From NCBI GenBank assembly GCA_963576725.1, contig OY755241.1, forward strand, positions 4,448,562-4,512,561: 64,000 nt of DNA. The letters are read 5' to 3'. Positions 51,824 to 62,304 of this stretch are shown here, piece after piece (position 1 is the first letter of the stretch; every line of letters starts with the position of its first letter). The DNA comes from Azorinus chamasolen (taxonomy: Eukaryota > Mollusca > Bivalvia > Cardiida > Solecurtidae). The notes beneath the pieces are model-generated. The model saw only the letters and a program-made list of their open reading frames with translations, was not told the DNA's origin and did no database searches. The position numbers and the translations under genes were made by a program.

Positions 51824-53106
51824 TGTCTCCCCCCCATATTTATATGGGGGAGACATATTGTTTTCGTGAGAGTTGTCTGTCCGTCTGTCTGTCTGTCCGT
51901 CACACTTTTTGTCCGGACGATAACTTCAATATGTCTGATGCCAGTTGATTGAAACTTCATATATGGAAAGAGCATAATGAGAGGAAGTGTCATGCACAAG
52001 GTCCATAACTCTGGCTTCACTAATATAGGAGTTATTGCCCCTTGTAAAAAAACAACAACACTTTTTTGTCCGGACGATAACTTCAATATGCCTGATGCCA
52101 GTTGATTGAAACTTCATATATAGAAAGAGCATAATGAGAGGAAGTGTCATGCACAAGGTCCATAACTCTGGCTTCACTAATATAGGAGTTATTGCCCCTT
52201 GTAAAAAAAATGCACTTTTTTGTCCGGACGATAACTCCTATATGGCTCATGCCATTGGATTGAAACTTCATGTATGGAAAGATCATGACGAGAGGAAGTG
52301 TCATACACAAGGTCCATAACTCTGACTTCACTAATAATGGAGTTATTGCCCTTGTATTTTTTTTCTCAATTTTTTGTCCAGACGATAACTCCTATATGGC
52401 TCATGCCATTGGATTGAAACTTCCTACATGGAAAGATCATGATAAGAGAAAGTGTCATGCTCAAGGTCCATAACTCTGGCTTCACTTATATATGAGTTAT
52501 TGCCCTTTGTAAAAAAAAACCCACAATTTTTTTGTCAGGATGATAACTCCTATATGGCACATACCATTGGAGTGAAACTTCATACATTGAAAGATCATGA
52601 TAAGAGAAAGTGTCATGCATAAGGTCCTTAACTCTGGCTTCAATAAATTGAGAGTTATTGCCACTTGTACATTTGTTTAACGCTTTCTTGTCCGGACGAT
52701 AACTCCTACATGGCTCTTGCCATCGTATTGAAACTTCATTCATGGAAAGAGCATGGTGAGAGAAAGTGTCATGAACAAGGGCCATAACTCTGGCTTCAAT
52801 ACTTTTGGAGTTATTGCCCTTTGTTACATTTTTTTGTCCGATCAATAACTCATGTTCGACTGATGCTATTGGAATGACATTTCATTTACGGAAAGAGCAT
52901 GATGAAAGTGTCGTGCACAAGGGCCATAACTCTGGTATCAATATTTTTTTTAGCTGTTATCATTTTCTTCTTGAAAAATGTGGTGTGGAAAGCGCATAAT
53001 GAGGGGATGTATCAATCATCAAGTCCATAACATTTTTAGTGATTTCTATTTACATATTGCTTTTATTAGAGGGGAGACATCCGTTTTTGTGACAAAAACC
53101 TCTAGT
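51824..53106 (-). mobile_element. Repeat-array element, GTCTCCCCC type, copy C
   Basis: The hairpin end ATGTCTCCCCCCCATATTTA / TATATGGGGGAGACAT is at 51824-51857. The other end, GGGGAGACATCCGTTTTTGT then GACAAAAACCTCTAGT, is at 53073-53106. About seven units of about 155 bp lie between (TTTTGTCCGGACGATAACTC near 52062, 52220 and so on). It has more units than copy A. Confidence 0.85.
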
Positions 53107-53454
53107 TTTCAATTGATTTCTACACAGTGACTGATGGTTTCTTCATTAGAACCCTTTAAGTCGGGCAAATAATCTGGAAGATATTAAAAGTAACGTAAAG
53201 GAACCGTACAAGGTGATCGACTTATTTTGAATTGCTCTGTATTTGTATTAGGACTGAAAACAAACGGGTAAAACCTTATACAAAAACTGGTAAAAACTTT
53301 TACACAGGTACCCAATCAGTTAAACTTTCAGACTATATTTACTACACAACAGCAGATGTTAAGTGTTTGTGTGGTGGCCGTACAAAGTCGCCTCGTACTT
53401 CATTCTCAGTATTGTTATATTTTCTGGTCCTTTGGGATCATCAGTTTTGATGTA

Positions 53455-53640
53455 ATTAGTTTTGAAAATTGAAAACTGCTTAAGCTGGTGCTAGGGGGCG
53501 TGAGTAGTGTTGCACTTTTAATTACTACTCAAGACCAAACTAATTAAAACCGACTCTGCAATTTTCTCTCTTTGCATTGCCACTTTTGCTTCCGAAGGAT
53601 CGCCACTTTCAGACTATATTAAAATATATTCACGTCATGT
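53455..53640. repeat. Dispersed repeat with AAGCTGGTGCTA core
   Basis: GAAAACTGCTTAAGCTGGTG, GGGGGCGTGAGTAGTGTTGC, CCGAAGGATCGCCACTTTCA. Same family as 47265-47400. The last 12 bases, AGACTATATTWA, are shared with 53333. Confidence 0.65.
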
Positions 53641-53756
53641 TTAGCTCGTCGGTTTCGAAGAAAAGTCAAGCTATTTTGATTACTGGGTCATAGGCGTTGT
53701 CTTCGTCGTGCAAAATTTTAATAGCTTATTACTCGAAAAGTATAAGAGGTATCATC

Positions 53757-54505
53757 ATGAAACCACTTATTGGCAAGTACAAATGTAACCTCAAGGCGCT
53801 CCTGCGACACGGTCTTTCACATCCTGAATTTCATGGTGATGTGATTTACAAACTTTGTAAGATTATTGGACATACCCATTTTCTCACTTTGTTACAAAAT
53901 TAATTAAAAAGGGATATGATCTTATATAGTACTATAACATACTGCATGCCTGGTTGTCAGCCCTTTTACAGTTGGCAATCACGCTGGCCTCTTTGCATGA
54001 ACGCCGACTGGAAAAGTTTAGTACTCCATGAAGACCTCTTAAATCCGGTAACGGAAGGATGACGTCGGATATCTCGTTTTTGTCGTACCTTTTATTACCT
54101 TTTTACAGTTACTCTGCAGCTAAATCATTGAGTACACTAGCGGTAGGTGGAAACTGTTTCACTTAAATGTTTTCGTTTAACATGCACTTTACCACTGTAT
54201 TTGCCATCGCGGTTGTAGCTTTGTCGAAGAGGGGATACGTTTATTTACACTGTCGTTTAGTATGGGGATCGAATAAGTGAGGTTGGGTGCCCAAAACCGG
54301 TTTAACCCCCTCCCCAGTGACATTTGTCACTGACCGTTCGAAGGCGGTACTTCCATCTTCCCCCTATTGTTTGTTATATCTGTGCGTCTCGTTTTGTCTT
54401 TTATATACATGTACATTTGTTGTTTGTAGTGTAGTCGTGGTGCTGTTTGGGCGGTTGTGTTTTGTATGCGGCGTTTCCTGCACGACTCATGTACTTTCAT
54501 AGGTT
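53757..54505 (+). pseudogene. Penelope-like RT C-terminus plus 3' end
   Basis: Plus strand reads MKPLIGKYKCNLKALLRHGL, SHPEFHGDVIYKLCKIIGHT. This matches the minus-strand text at about 12040-11920, but without the frameshift seen there. A stop follows at 53902. Then the shared 3' region runs in reverse: TTGCCATCGCGGTTGTAGCT, GGTGCCCAAAACCGGTTTAA, CCGTTCGAAGGCGGTAC, and GGCGTTTCCTGCACGACTCA at about 54470-54489. This copy links the RT and the 3' end in one continuous piece. Confidence 0.8.
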
Positions 54506-54529
54506 AGTAGATTTCATTAAGGGGAACCC

Positions 54530-54660
54530 CCCTACATAAGAACCATTAACTATTGATTTCAAAATTTTGATCATTTTTTCAATACTTGTTAAGAACCATT
54601 AACTCTTGATTTCAAAAGTTTGGTCCTTATTTCAATACTTTTTTAAGTTAGCTGGACAAA
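54530..54660. repeat. Two tandem units of about 62 bp
   Basis: AAGAACCATTAACTATTGAT and AAGAACCATTAACTCTTGAT start the two units, each ending in ATTTCAATACTT or TTTCAATACTTG. Confidence 0.75.
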
Positions 54661-55244
54661 CACCAAATCAGACAAGCGTTGACACCGCACGTGGCTCTTG
54701 TTTTAAGTAGAATATTGTCCAATAGCTCTGTATTTCTATAAGGACATAAAACGGGTAAAAAATCAAAATCAGTTCATTTCATAAATAGGATATTGTCCTT
54801 AAATGTTAACCAATATAGATCCAGGTCATATTCTACCCATACTTCTATACTATGCTTCGGACCTCGATCCTAATTGTTTGTAATATGCTGTCATAATCGC
54901 AAATGGGCATTGTGTGAAGGAAGATCTATAATAAATAATTATTATACTATATAAACATACAGTGCAGACTCAAACGTTAGTATTTATTGTGTCTAAACCG
55001 TATTTTTTGCAAGAAAATGTGTCTCAACCTTACAAAAAATATCGTGTCTCAACCAGTTTTCTTTTACCATTACGGGCTAAACCGTACACTTGACATTTTT
55101 TTCAATCGTTTCCAAAAAGACAAAATGTAGATTTGTGCCACAAACTAGTTAACGTTAATATTGGATTCAGATGCATATATCCAGTGTAAGAAAAGGTTTA
55201 GCGCTGTTGGTAAGCTTACAAGCTTCGGAGTCATTAGTTTTGAT
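54661..55244. other. No recognisable feature
   Basis: AT-rich. A loose repeat of GTGTCTAAACCG / GTGTCTCAACC / GTGTCTCAACCAG lies at 54990-55050. Confidence 0.3.
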
Positions 55245-55425
55245 GGCATAAGTTTTGAAAATTGAATACTGCTTAAGCCGGTGTTAGTGGGGGCGTGAGC
55301 AGTGTTACTACTCATGAACAGTATATGCATTTCTCTTAAGCATTGCTACGTTTGCTTTCAAAAGACTCCCACTTTCAGAATACATTTATGGACTCCCACT
55401 TTCAGAATACATTTATGAATAAAAA
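55245..55425. repeat. Dispersed repeat with AAGCCGGTGTTA core
   Basis: GAATACTGCTTAAGCCGGTG, GGGGGCGTGAGCAGTGTTAC, then GACTCCCACTTTCAGAATAC twice in tandem (55364 and 55393). Confidence 0.65.
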
Positions 55426-55499
55426 TCATCGAAAGGAATTTGTAATGAATCAGGGTTAAAATATTTTTTGACAAAAGAATGAACTGTAGAAACACATTT

Positions 55500-55620
55500 A
55501 TCAAAAACCTTCAGCAAGCAGAGCAGAAACTGATCAGACATACCCTACAAAAGCTGTCTGATCTGAGTCTACGGTGTTTGTAAAAGCATTTATTTGTTGA
55601 AACGAGTTAACATTATTGTG
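55500..55620. repeat. Hairpin MITE remnant
   Basis: GCAGAAACTGATCAGACATA ... AAAGCTGTCTGATCTGAGTC at 55521-55571, ending near GAGTTAAC at 55604. Confidence 0.5.
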
Positions 55621-55956
55621 AATAGGACGAATGGGCATGTATTCAATGACTAACATTTGATTTTATATTTCTAAAGTTATTCCATCATGCATTTATCAAA
55701 CAGCATATATATTTAAATATTCTGTAGCAGAAAATACAATTAAAAATATCGCTCATGGCTTTTGTTTTGGTGATGGTGGCGTTTTGTGTGTGGCTTTTCC
55801 TGCTTTACTTTACTACCTTTTTTTATTTGGTTTAGGAATAACAGTTGACAATTTACAAGTTCTAGATACAGAATTTGTAGAACATTTATGACATTGTTCA
55901 CATTTATGACATTGTTATCTCAAATATCTATATAGACCACATGGGTATATATTTAT

Positions 55957-57243
55957 GTCTCCCCCCCCCCCCATATTTATATGGGGGAGACATATTGTTT
56001 TCGTGAGAGTTGTCTGTCTGTCCGTCTGTCTGTCACACTTTTTGTCCGGACGATAACTTCAATATGCCTGATGCCAGTTGATTGAAACTTCATATATGAA
56101 AAGAGTGTAATGAGAGGAAGTGTCATGCACAAGGTCCATAACTCTGGCTTCACTAATATTGGAGTTATTGCCCTTTGTAAAAAAAATCACACTTTTTTGT
56201 CCGGACGATAACTCCTATATGGCTCATGCCATTGGATTGAAACTTCATATATGGACAGATCATGACGATAGGAAGTGTCATGCACAAGGTCCATAACTCT
56301 GGCTTCACTAATATTGGAGTTATTGCCCTTTGTAAAAAATATAATTTTTTGTCCGGACAATAACTTCAATATGCCTGATGCCAGTTGATTGAAACTTCAT
56401 ATATGGAAAGAGCATAATGAGAGGAAGTGTCATGCAGAAGGTACATAACTCTGGCTTCACTAATATAGGAGTTATTGCCCTTTGTAAAAACAAATACTAC
56501 TTTTTTGTCCGGACGATAACTTCTATATGGCTCATGCCATTGGATTGAAACTTCATATATGGAAAGATCATAACGAGAGGAAGTGTCATGCACAAGGTCC
56601 ATAACTCTGGCTTCACTAATATTGGAGTTATTGCCCTTTGTAAAAAAATCAAATTTTTTTGTCCGGATGATTACTCCTATGTGACACATGCCATTGGAGT
56701 GAAACTTCATACATGGAACGATCATGATAAGACAAAGTGTCATGCATAAGATCCTTAACTCGAGCTTCAATAAATTTAGAGTTATTGCCCCTTGTACATT
56801 TGTTTAATTCTTTCTTGTTCGTACGATAACTCCTACATGGCTCTTGCCGTCGTATTGAAACTTCATACATGGAAAGAGCATGATGAGAGAAAGTGTCATG
56901 AACAAGGGCCATAATTCTGGCTTCAATACTTTTGGAGTTACTGCCCTTTGTTACATTTTTTGGCCGATCAATAACTCCTGTTCGACTGATGCTATTGGAA
57001 TGACATTTTATTTCTGGAAAGAGCATGATGAAAGTAAGTGTCATGCACAAGGGCCATAAATCTGGTATCAGTATTTTTGGAGTTATTAGCTGTTATCATT
57101 TTCTTCTTGAAAAATGTAGTGTGAAAAATGCAAAATGAGGGGAAGTATCATTCATCAAGACCATAACATTTTTAGTGATTTCCCTTTACATATTGTTTTT
57201 ATTAGAGGGGAGACATCCGTTTTTTTTTACAAAAACCTCTAGT
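55957..57243 (-). mobile_element. Repeat-array element, GTCTCCCCC type, copy D
   Basis: The hairpin end ATGTCTCC-(C run)-ATATTTATATGGGGGAGACAT is at 55957-55993. The far end, GGGGAGACATCCG then a T run and ACAAAAACCTCTAG, is at 57208-57242. About six to seven 155-bp units (CTTTTTTGTCCGGACGATAA and similar). Same orientation as copy C and closely similar to it. Confidence 0.85.
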
Positions 57244-57486
57244 TCTTTGTTGTTTTGTGCTGTTCAGGTTATATGGTGATTGTTGTGGTGATTGATGATC
57301 ATATATAGACCTACAACTATATTTAACCAATGAGCATTTGTTCATTAACATACAATTTATGAAGGTAATTTTCGCTTAGACAAAATTGTTCAATCGGATA
57401 TATATGCAGGAAATGTCTGATCTACGTCTAGTACGCTGTATGCTAAGGCGTGAACACATGTTTATTTGGGGGGAAAAGTTAATGTA

Positions 57487-57717
57487 TTAACCCTTCGCTT
57501 GCTGAATTTTAAAATACATTTCTCCTCCTTTACCCATGCCCTGTTGAATAATTACATATATCTTCACTGTGTACAAGTATTTCGCTGTACACTCACTGCA
57601 CAATCAACTTGTAAATACTGCAGACCCTGACGAGACAGCTCCTGCAGGAGCTGTCTCATCTGGGTCTTCACTATTTACAGGTAGGTATATTGACGTGAAT
57701 AGCAAGCGAAGGGTTAA
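57487..57717. mobile_element. TTAA MITE with central palindrome
   Basis: TTAA-CCCTTCGCTTGCT and AGCAAGCGAAGGG-TTAA bound 231 bp. The centre is CAGACCCTGACGAGACAGCT-CCTGCAGGAGCTGTCTCATCTGGGTCT, a near-perfect hairpin at 57620-57667. This is the cleanest copy of the family in the window. Confidence 0.85.
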
Positions 57718-58862
57718 TCATAGCTCAAACTATAGTACAAACGATAAATTAGAAAATTCTCCGACCTTTCTTGTTATTGGACTCATTCTTGCATGAACTT
57801 ACAGGCACTTATGCGCAAAAGCAATCAGCATCTGTATTTGTTGAAAGCATAACGACCAGATCTGAAATAAGATGTTTGCTTGTTTAATCAATTACTCCAT
57901 GAATATATCGATGTCAGAAATAATGACAATATTGATTATACTATTTTAAATGCACATGGACACAATAATGGTATTTCCATGACAGAAAATGAATCATCTA
58001 CATTATAAATCCTGATAAGAAGACTAACTATATCATAAACAAACGGCAAATGTCTGATCTTTACATAAAAGGCAAATATTTGGAGTAAAGGTTAAATATG
58101 AGGGATGGGTGTATTGTACAAAGTCAGTTGAATACTAATTATTTTGATTAGCTAGGTTCAAATTAGGTAGACATCTCATAACAATGTCCTCATTATTCCA
58201 AATAAATATTGATCAGACACTTATGACACAACTATTATACGAACTGTCTAATATAGGTCTGATCTGTTTAGAAGGCAGGGAAAGGTTTATGTTTTGCTCA
58301 ATATTTACCCTTGGTATCTATACCATCGACAGACCCATTTACTGTTGGTTATAGTGGTCTTGGACCTATTCAGTCTTAATTCAGACGCTTAATTGCGTCG
58401 TACCGACCCTTGGCTGAATTAAACAAATGAACAGTTTTGTTTATCTCATTTGTAACTTTTTTCCCTTAAATTGTTGTTTCCACAAACGCATTTAGTGTCA
58501 GATTAAACACGAGATACTCCGCGTGTTATATGGAATCAAACTGTTTGCCAAATCACACATTTTCTCATTGTCACTATCCCAATGAGTTGTCATTTCATTG
58601 ACTATGGTGGTGAAAGAATTAAACTGAGTTACAGATCAGTTGTGTTTGGGCTTGTTTTATTTGTATTTGACTATTAACTCCATTAATATTCATGTTAGAA
58701 ATATGACACCATGAATATAGTAATTTGATTAATATTCATAATAGTACATTGCCACATTTTGGACCAAGACAGAATCAGAAGTCATCTGTATTATTTCTAA
58801 AGATGCTGCCTGATCTGGGTCTATTCTGTTTACAAAGGCGTATTTATGGAGGAAAGGGTTAA
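57718..58862. repeat. Two degraded hairpin MITEs in otherwise featureless DNA
   Basis: ATTACTCCATGAATATATCG (57890) to TTTGGAGTAAAGGTTAA (about 58094), and TTAACTCCATTAATATTCAT (58674) to TTATGGAGGAAAGGGTTAA (about 58861). Both match the ends of the copy at 5352-5569. Confidence 0.55.
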
Positions 58863-59874
58863 ACCATTGGTCTTAAGAGATATAGTCAAGCTAGAATTTG
58901 TTTTACAAGCAATAACAGTACTTGTGTTACATATTCTTTATTTTTTCTTACAATGAAATCTAATTACCCTAGGAAATACCTAGCCTATATTCTGTTTGAA
59001 ATTAAAAACATAACGCACGTCTTTGAGTTATGCTGCAGTTTTGCTTCTTAATTTGGTCCACTGTTCTAGGAGTATTAGACGGTGTAAATCGAGGGAAACG
59101 TTGAAAATGACAAAACATCCATGTGTTTGATATCGACGATCTCGATTTTCCCCGATGTTTCGGTTTTATTTGGGCTGGGTTTTAGTTTCTGGGGCTTAAC
59201 CGCCACATGGTATGTTATTTACACACGGCATTTTAGTAAATTACGACGATATTAATGATGTTAATTTCTCGTCCTTACCATCAGCTGCTGATTCACTACA
59301 AGTCTTCTGCAAAACAAAATAAAAACATGTAAATGTTAGAGAGAACACGAGGTGGATATTCATATAGGAAGAACTGATTTCATTATTGTAATATCTTAAC
59401 AAGAAAAGTGATAGGACTACGTCTTACTATTTCAATCGCATTGATCTATTAATTTCAAAACACATATATGCCATTTTCCTTTTGTATATAAAAATAGACA
59501 ATTATTTTATTTATTCTTTATTTTCTTCTATTATCATTTTTAAATAAATATGTATACATTTATACAAGCAATACCTTTCCACAATTCACCATGAACACTT
59601 TCAAAATCTAATATCATTGTGAACAGTTTCCAAATTTAAGAACACTTTCAAATATCGTTGTGAACAGTTTCCGAATTTGAGAACTCTTTCAAAAGCTATA
59701 CCGTTCTAACGGACCGTTTGAAATTCGCCCCATTTATTCGGAAAGCGCAGACCGAAAAATAGATTGAGATCTCCGGTTGCTAAGCATCTCAAAGGTTTCA
59801 AAATAAAAGTATTCATTAGCCAAAATTAGGGACGCGATAACAAATAAGTCCACTTCATCTTCAATCTGTCGATA
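58863..59874. other. No recognisable feature
   Basis: AT-rich. A GAACACTTTCAAA / GTGAACAGTTTCC.AAT repeat lies at 59591-59690. No ORF is supported. Confidence 0.35.
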
Positions 59875-60345
59875 GAAAAAGTACAAAAATGAGTCGTGCA
59901 GGAAACACCACATACAGAACAAATACTCGCCCGAACAGCAACACAAAGAAACAGCAAATGTACATAAGTAGAAAAAACAACAAGAAAAACAACAAGAGAC
60001 GAAAGAAACAGCAAATGTACATAAGTAGAAAAAACAACTAGAGACGCACAAAGACAAAACAAACATACAATAGGAGGAAGATGGAAGTACCGCCTTGTAA
60101 CGGTCGGTGACAAAAGTCACTTGGGGGTTAAACCGGTTTATGGGCGCCCAACCTCACACTTATTCCATCCCCATCCTAAAAGACAAACAGTGTAAATAAA
60201 CGTATCCCCTCTCCGACTAATCTACAACAACCGCGACAGCAAATACAGTGGTAAAGTGCATGTATAACGAAAAAACATTTAAGTGAACATACTGTATCCA
60301 CCTATCGCTAGTGTACTCAATGATTGAGCTGCAAACAAGTTGTGT
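59875..60345 (-). repeat. 3' end of the Penelope-like family, with an internal duplication
   Basis: AAGTACAAAAATGAGTCGTG, GGAAACACCACATACAGAAC, and GAAACAGCAAATGTACATAA twice (59948, 60005), then ACCGCCTTGTAACGGTCGGT, TTAAACCGGTTTATGGGCGC and CTATCGCTAGTGTACTCAAT. It ends where the coding part would start (60340). The ORFs called here on the minus strand are not genes. Confidence 0.75.
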
Positions 60346-61499
60346 TTGTTGAGAGATACAAATTCATGAATATTAACAAATTCCAAGACAATAATGACGA
60401 ATAAGAGGTATAGATCGATTGTACAACTTGTATGTGAAAGGATCATATAGGCCGTAGACATTGTAGGTTGGTGCTTTGCAGCGAATGAGATTAGCTGAAA
60501 TCATCTTCCTGATATCATCCCCCATCATCATTTCATCTCATTCATCGGCGCTATTTGAACTTTTCAGTGTCGCAGTGCCGTAAACCCATCTCGCCCACTC
60601 ACATTGTCATTCGAGATTAAAGAAATACGAGGAAACAAAGATATTCAGCGGCATTCAAATATTGACATAATGTACAAAACAATAATGATATTAAATCTCT
60701 GCCAACTTAACTTCAATGTTTGGAGATTCTGTTAGTACAGGGAACTAGATCTATGAAGGGATGCTTGTTATTATACTAGCAGAGAAGCATGCAATGGAAA
60801 TGACTTGGAGTAGAATAAGCAATTATGGAAAATTTTCAAGTTACTTTTATAGGAAATCACTATTAAAATGTACAATGTCAAAGTATTTTTTAAAAACTAT
60901 CTGAAGTTCTTCATTTTACCTATTATAAAAATTTACTTGAAAGCACGTATATTTATATTGATATGAAGATAACTAATTTAATACACTTGAAATAAAGCAT
61001 ACAGAATTTAGTTTTTGTTTGTGCAGAGTCTGTAATTACTTAAAGTAGCGATGACGGGCAAACCTCTTGTAAACCTAACCGTATCTGCCACAATGTTAAA
61101 CACCTTTACAAACTTGATCTTTTAAGAGTTGAATTGATCAATGTATAAAGAAATTGAATTAAGTGCATGTGAGAAAAATATTTGTATTAGCAGATAACGA
61201 CTCTTAAAGGGTATTTTCACCTACATAACATAAATAATAGGTTTTTTTAAAAATGTCATTTGATCCGGATCTGGTCGCCTTTTCGCCATTTTGATCCCGC
61301 ATTAGAAATTAGGTCAATGAAAAAAAAATCATATAAAATAGTAAACGTTCCTTTTCATTCAAAGTTTTGTGTGTATTTTATCAAAAAGGATATGTTCTAT
61401 GCCATGTAAAGCATTTTAAATCTTTATTTGATCATAAATTACTCCCAAAATGCTTTTGAACATTACCCTACTTTAGCGTGTTGTCACTTCAACCTGCTT
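60346..61499. other. No recognisable feature
   Basis: A GGCACTGCGACAC-like motif (complement near 60569-60583) echoes 23787-23800. Otherwise plain AT-rich sequence before the gene at the right edge. Confidence 0.35.
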
Positions 61500-61850
61500 T
61501 GAATACGAAATATAGTTCAACCAAAAATAGACACGGAATTCCCATTCGAAGAGGTTCCCCAAAGGATTTTTATCGTAACTGTTGGCGGTTACACGCGAGA
61601 AACTTTTAATTTGACCCACTGAGAGCCCCAAAAAAAATCAGCGGCAAAATGGCCAAGGGAAATAACTGCAGCCGATTGACGAAAGCATGTAGAGTGCGCT
61701 TCTGTGCTTACTGGTTCCCCTTTTTCGCCAATGACAGCGTTGCGATGACGGGCAGCCGCAATTTCCGTTTCCGCTACAGTCTTACCAACAGAAATACTTC
61801 AAATTCAATGAAACTTTGATAAAGAAGCAGAATTCGTATATTTGATGTAA
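61500..61850 (+). promoter_or_regulatory. Promoter-like region and possible 5' non-coding exon
   Basis: Locally richer in G+C and CpG than its surroundings (for example GTTGGCGGTTACACGCGAGA near 61581, CAGCGTTGCGATGACGGGCA near 61736), with no TATA box. A good donor, TTGATGTAAGTATT, at about 61842-61853 could end a 5' UTR exon spliced to 62305. CGATGACGGGCA also occurs at 61047. Confidence 0.4.
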
Positions 61851-62304
61851 GTATTTGAATCGTTTACGCTTGATTTATTTGAAAAAAGACCTTAGTTCAA
61901 TTTTTTGCTTCGAAATACACGAATATTCTATCAGAAAACAACTTCAAAATGCCGTTTTGCTAGCCCATCGATCGAAAATGAGTTGCGTCTTGCGATGCAT
62001 TCATGCATGTCTTTTTCATTTTCACTTCCATTTAATAGAATAACAGCATATTTATTAGATCTACTTCATTCAGATATCTGTGTTGATGAAAAGAAAGAAA
62101 AAGTGAATGGCAAGACGCTGCAACAGACACTGTAATGCAAAAACAAAACATTTTTGACTCGATGTTGTTATGAAATTACATTTAGTTACAATTTACAAAT
62201 TACAGAAATATTTTGAACGTCACTGAAGTGAAAAGAAGCTTTGTACTGTACATTACAGACAATACATGCCTATAAGTAATAATTTCATGTTGTTTTTGCC
62301 ACAG

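Noticed and set aside
51817..53000. Several 60-119 aa ORFs with similar proteins (and those at 41-42 and 56-57 kb)
   Set aside because: They are translations of the 155-bp repeat units. The similarity between them is repeat similarity, and each is broken at array edges.
59734..60120. Two overlapping Cys/Ser/Phe-rich minus-strand ORFs
   Set aside because: They lie wholly in the non-coding 3' end of the Penelope-like family; similar frames at 26.5, 37.2 and 54.3 kb are not conserved.
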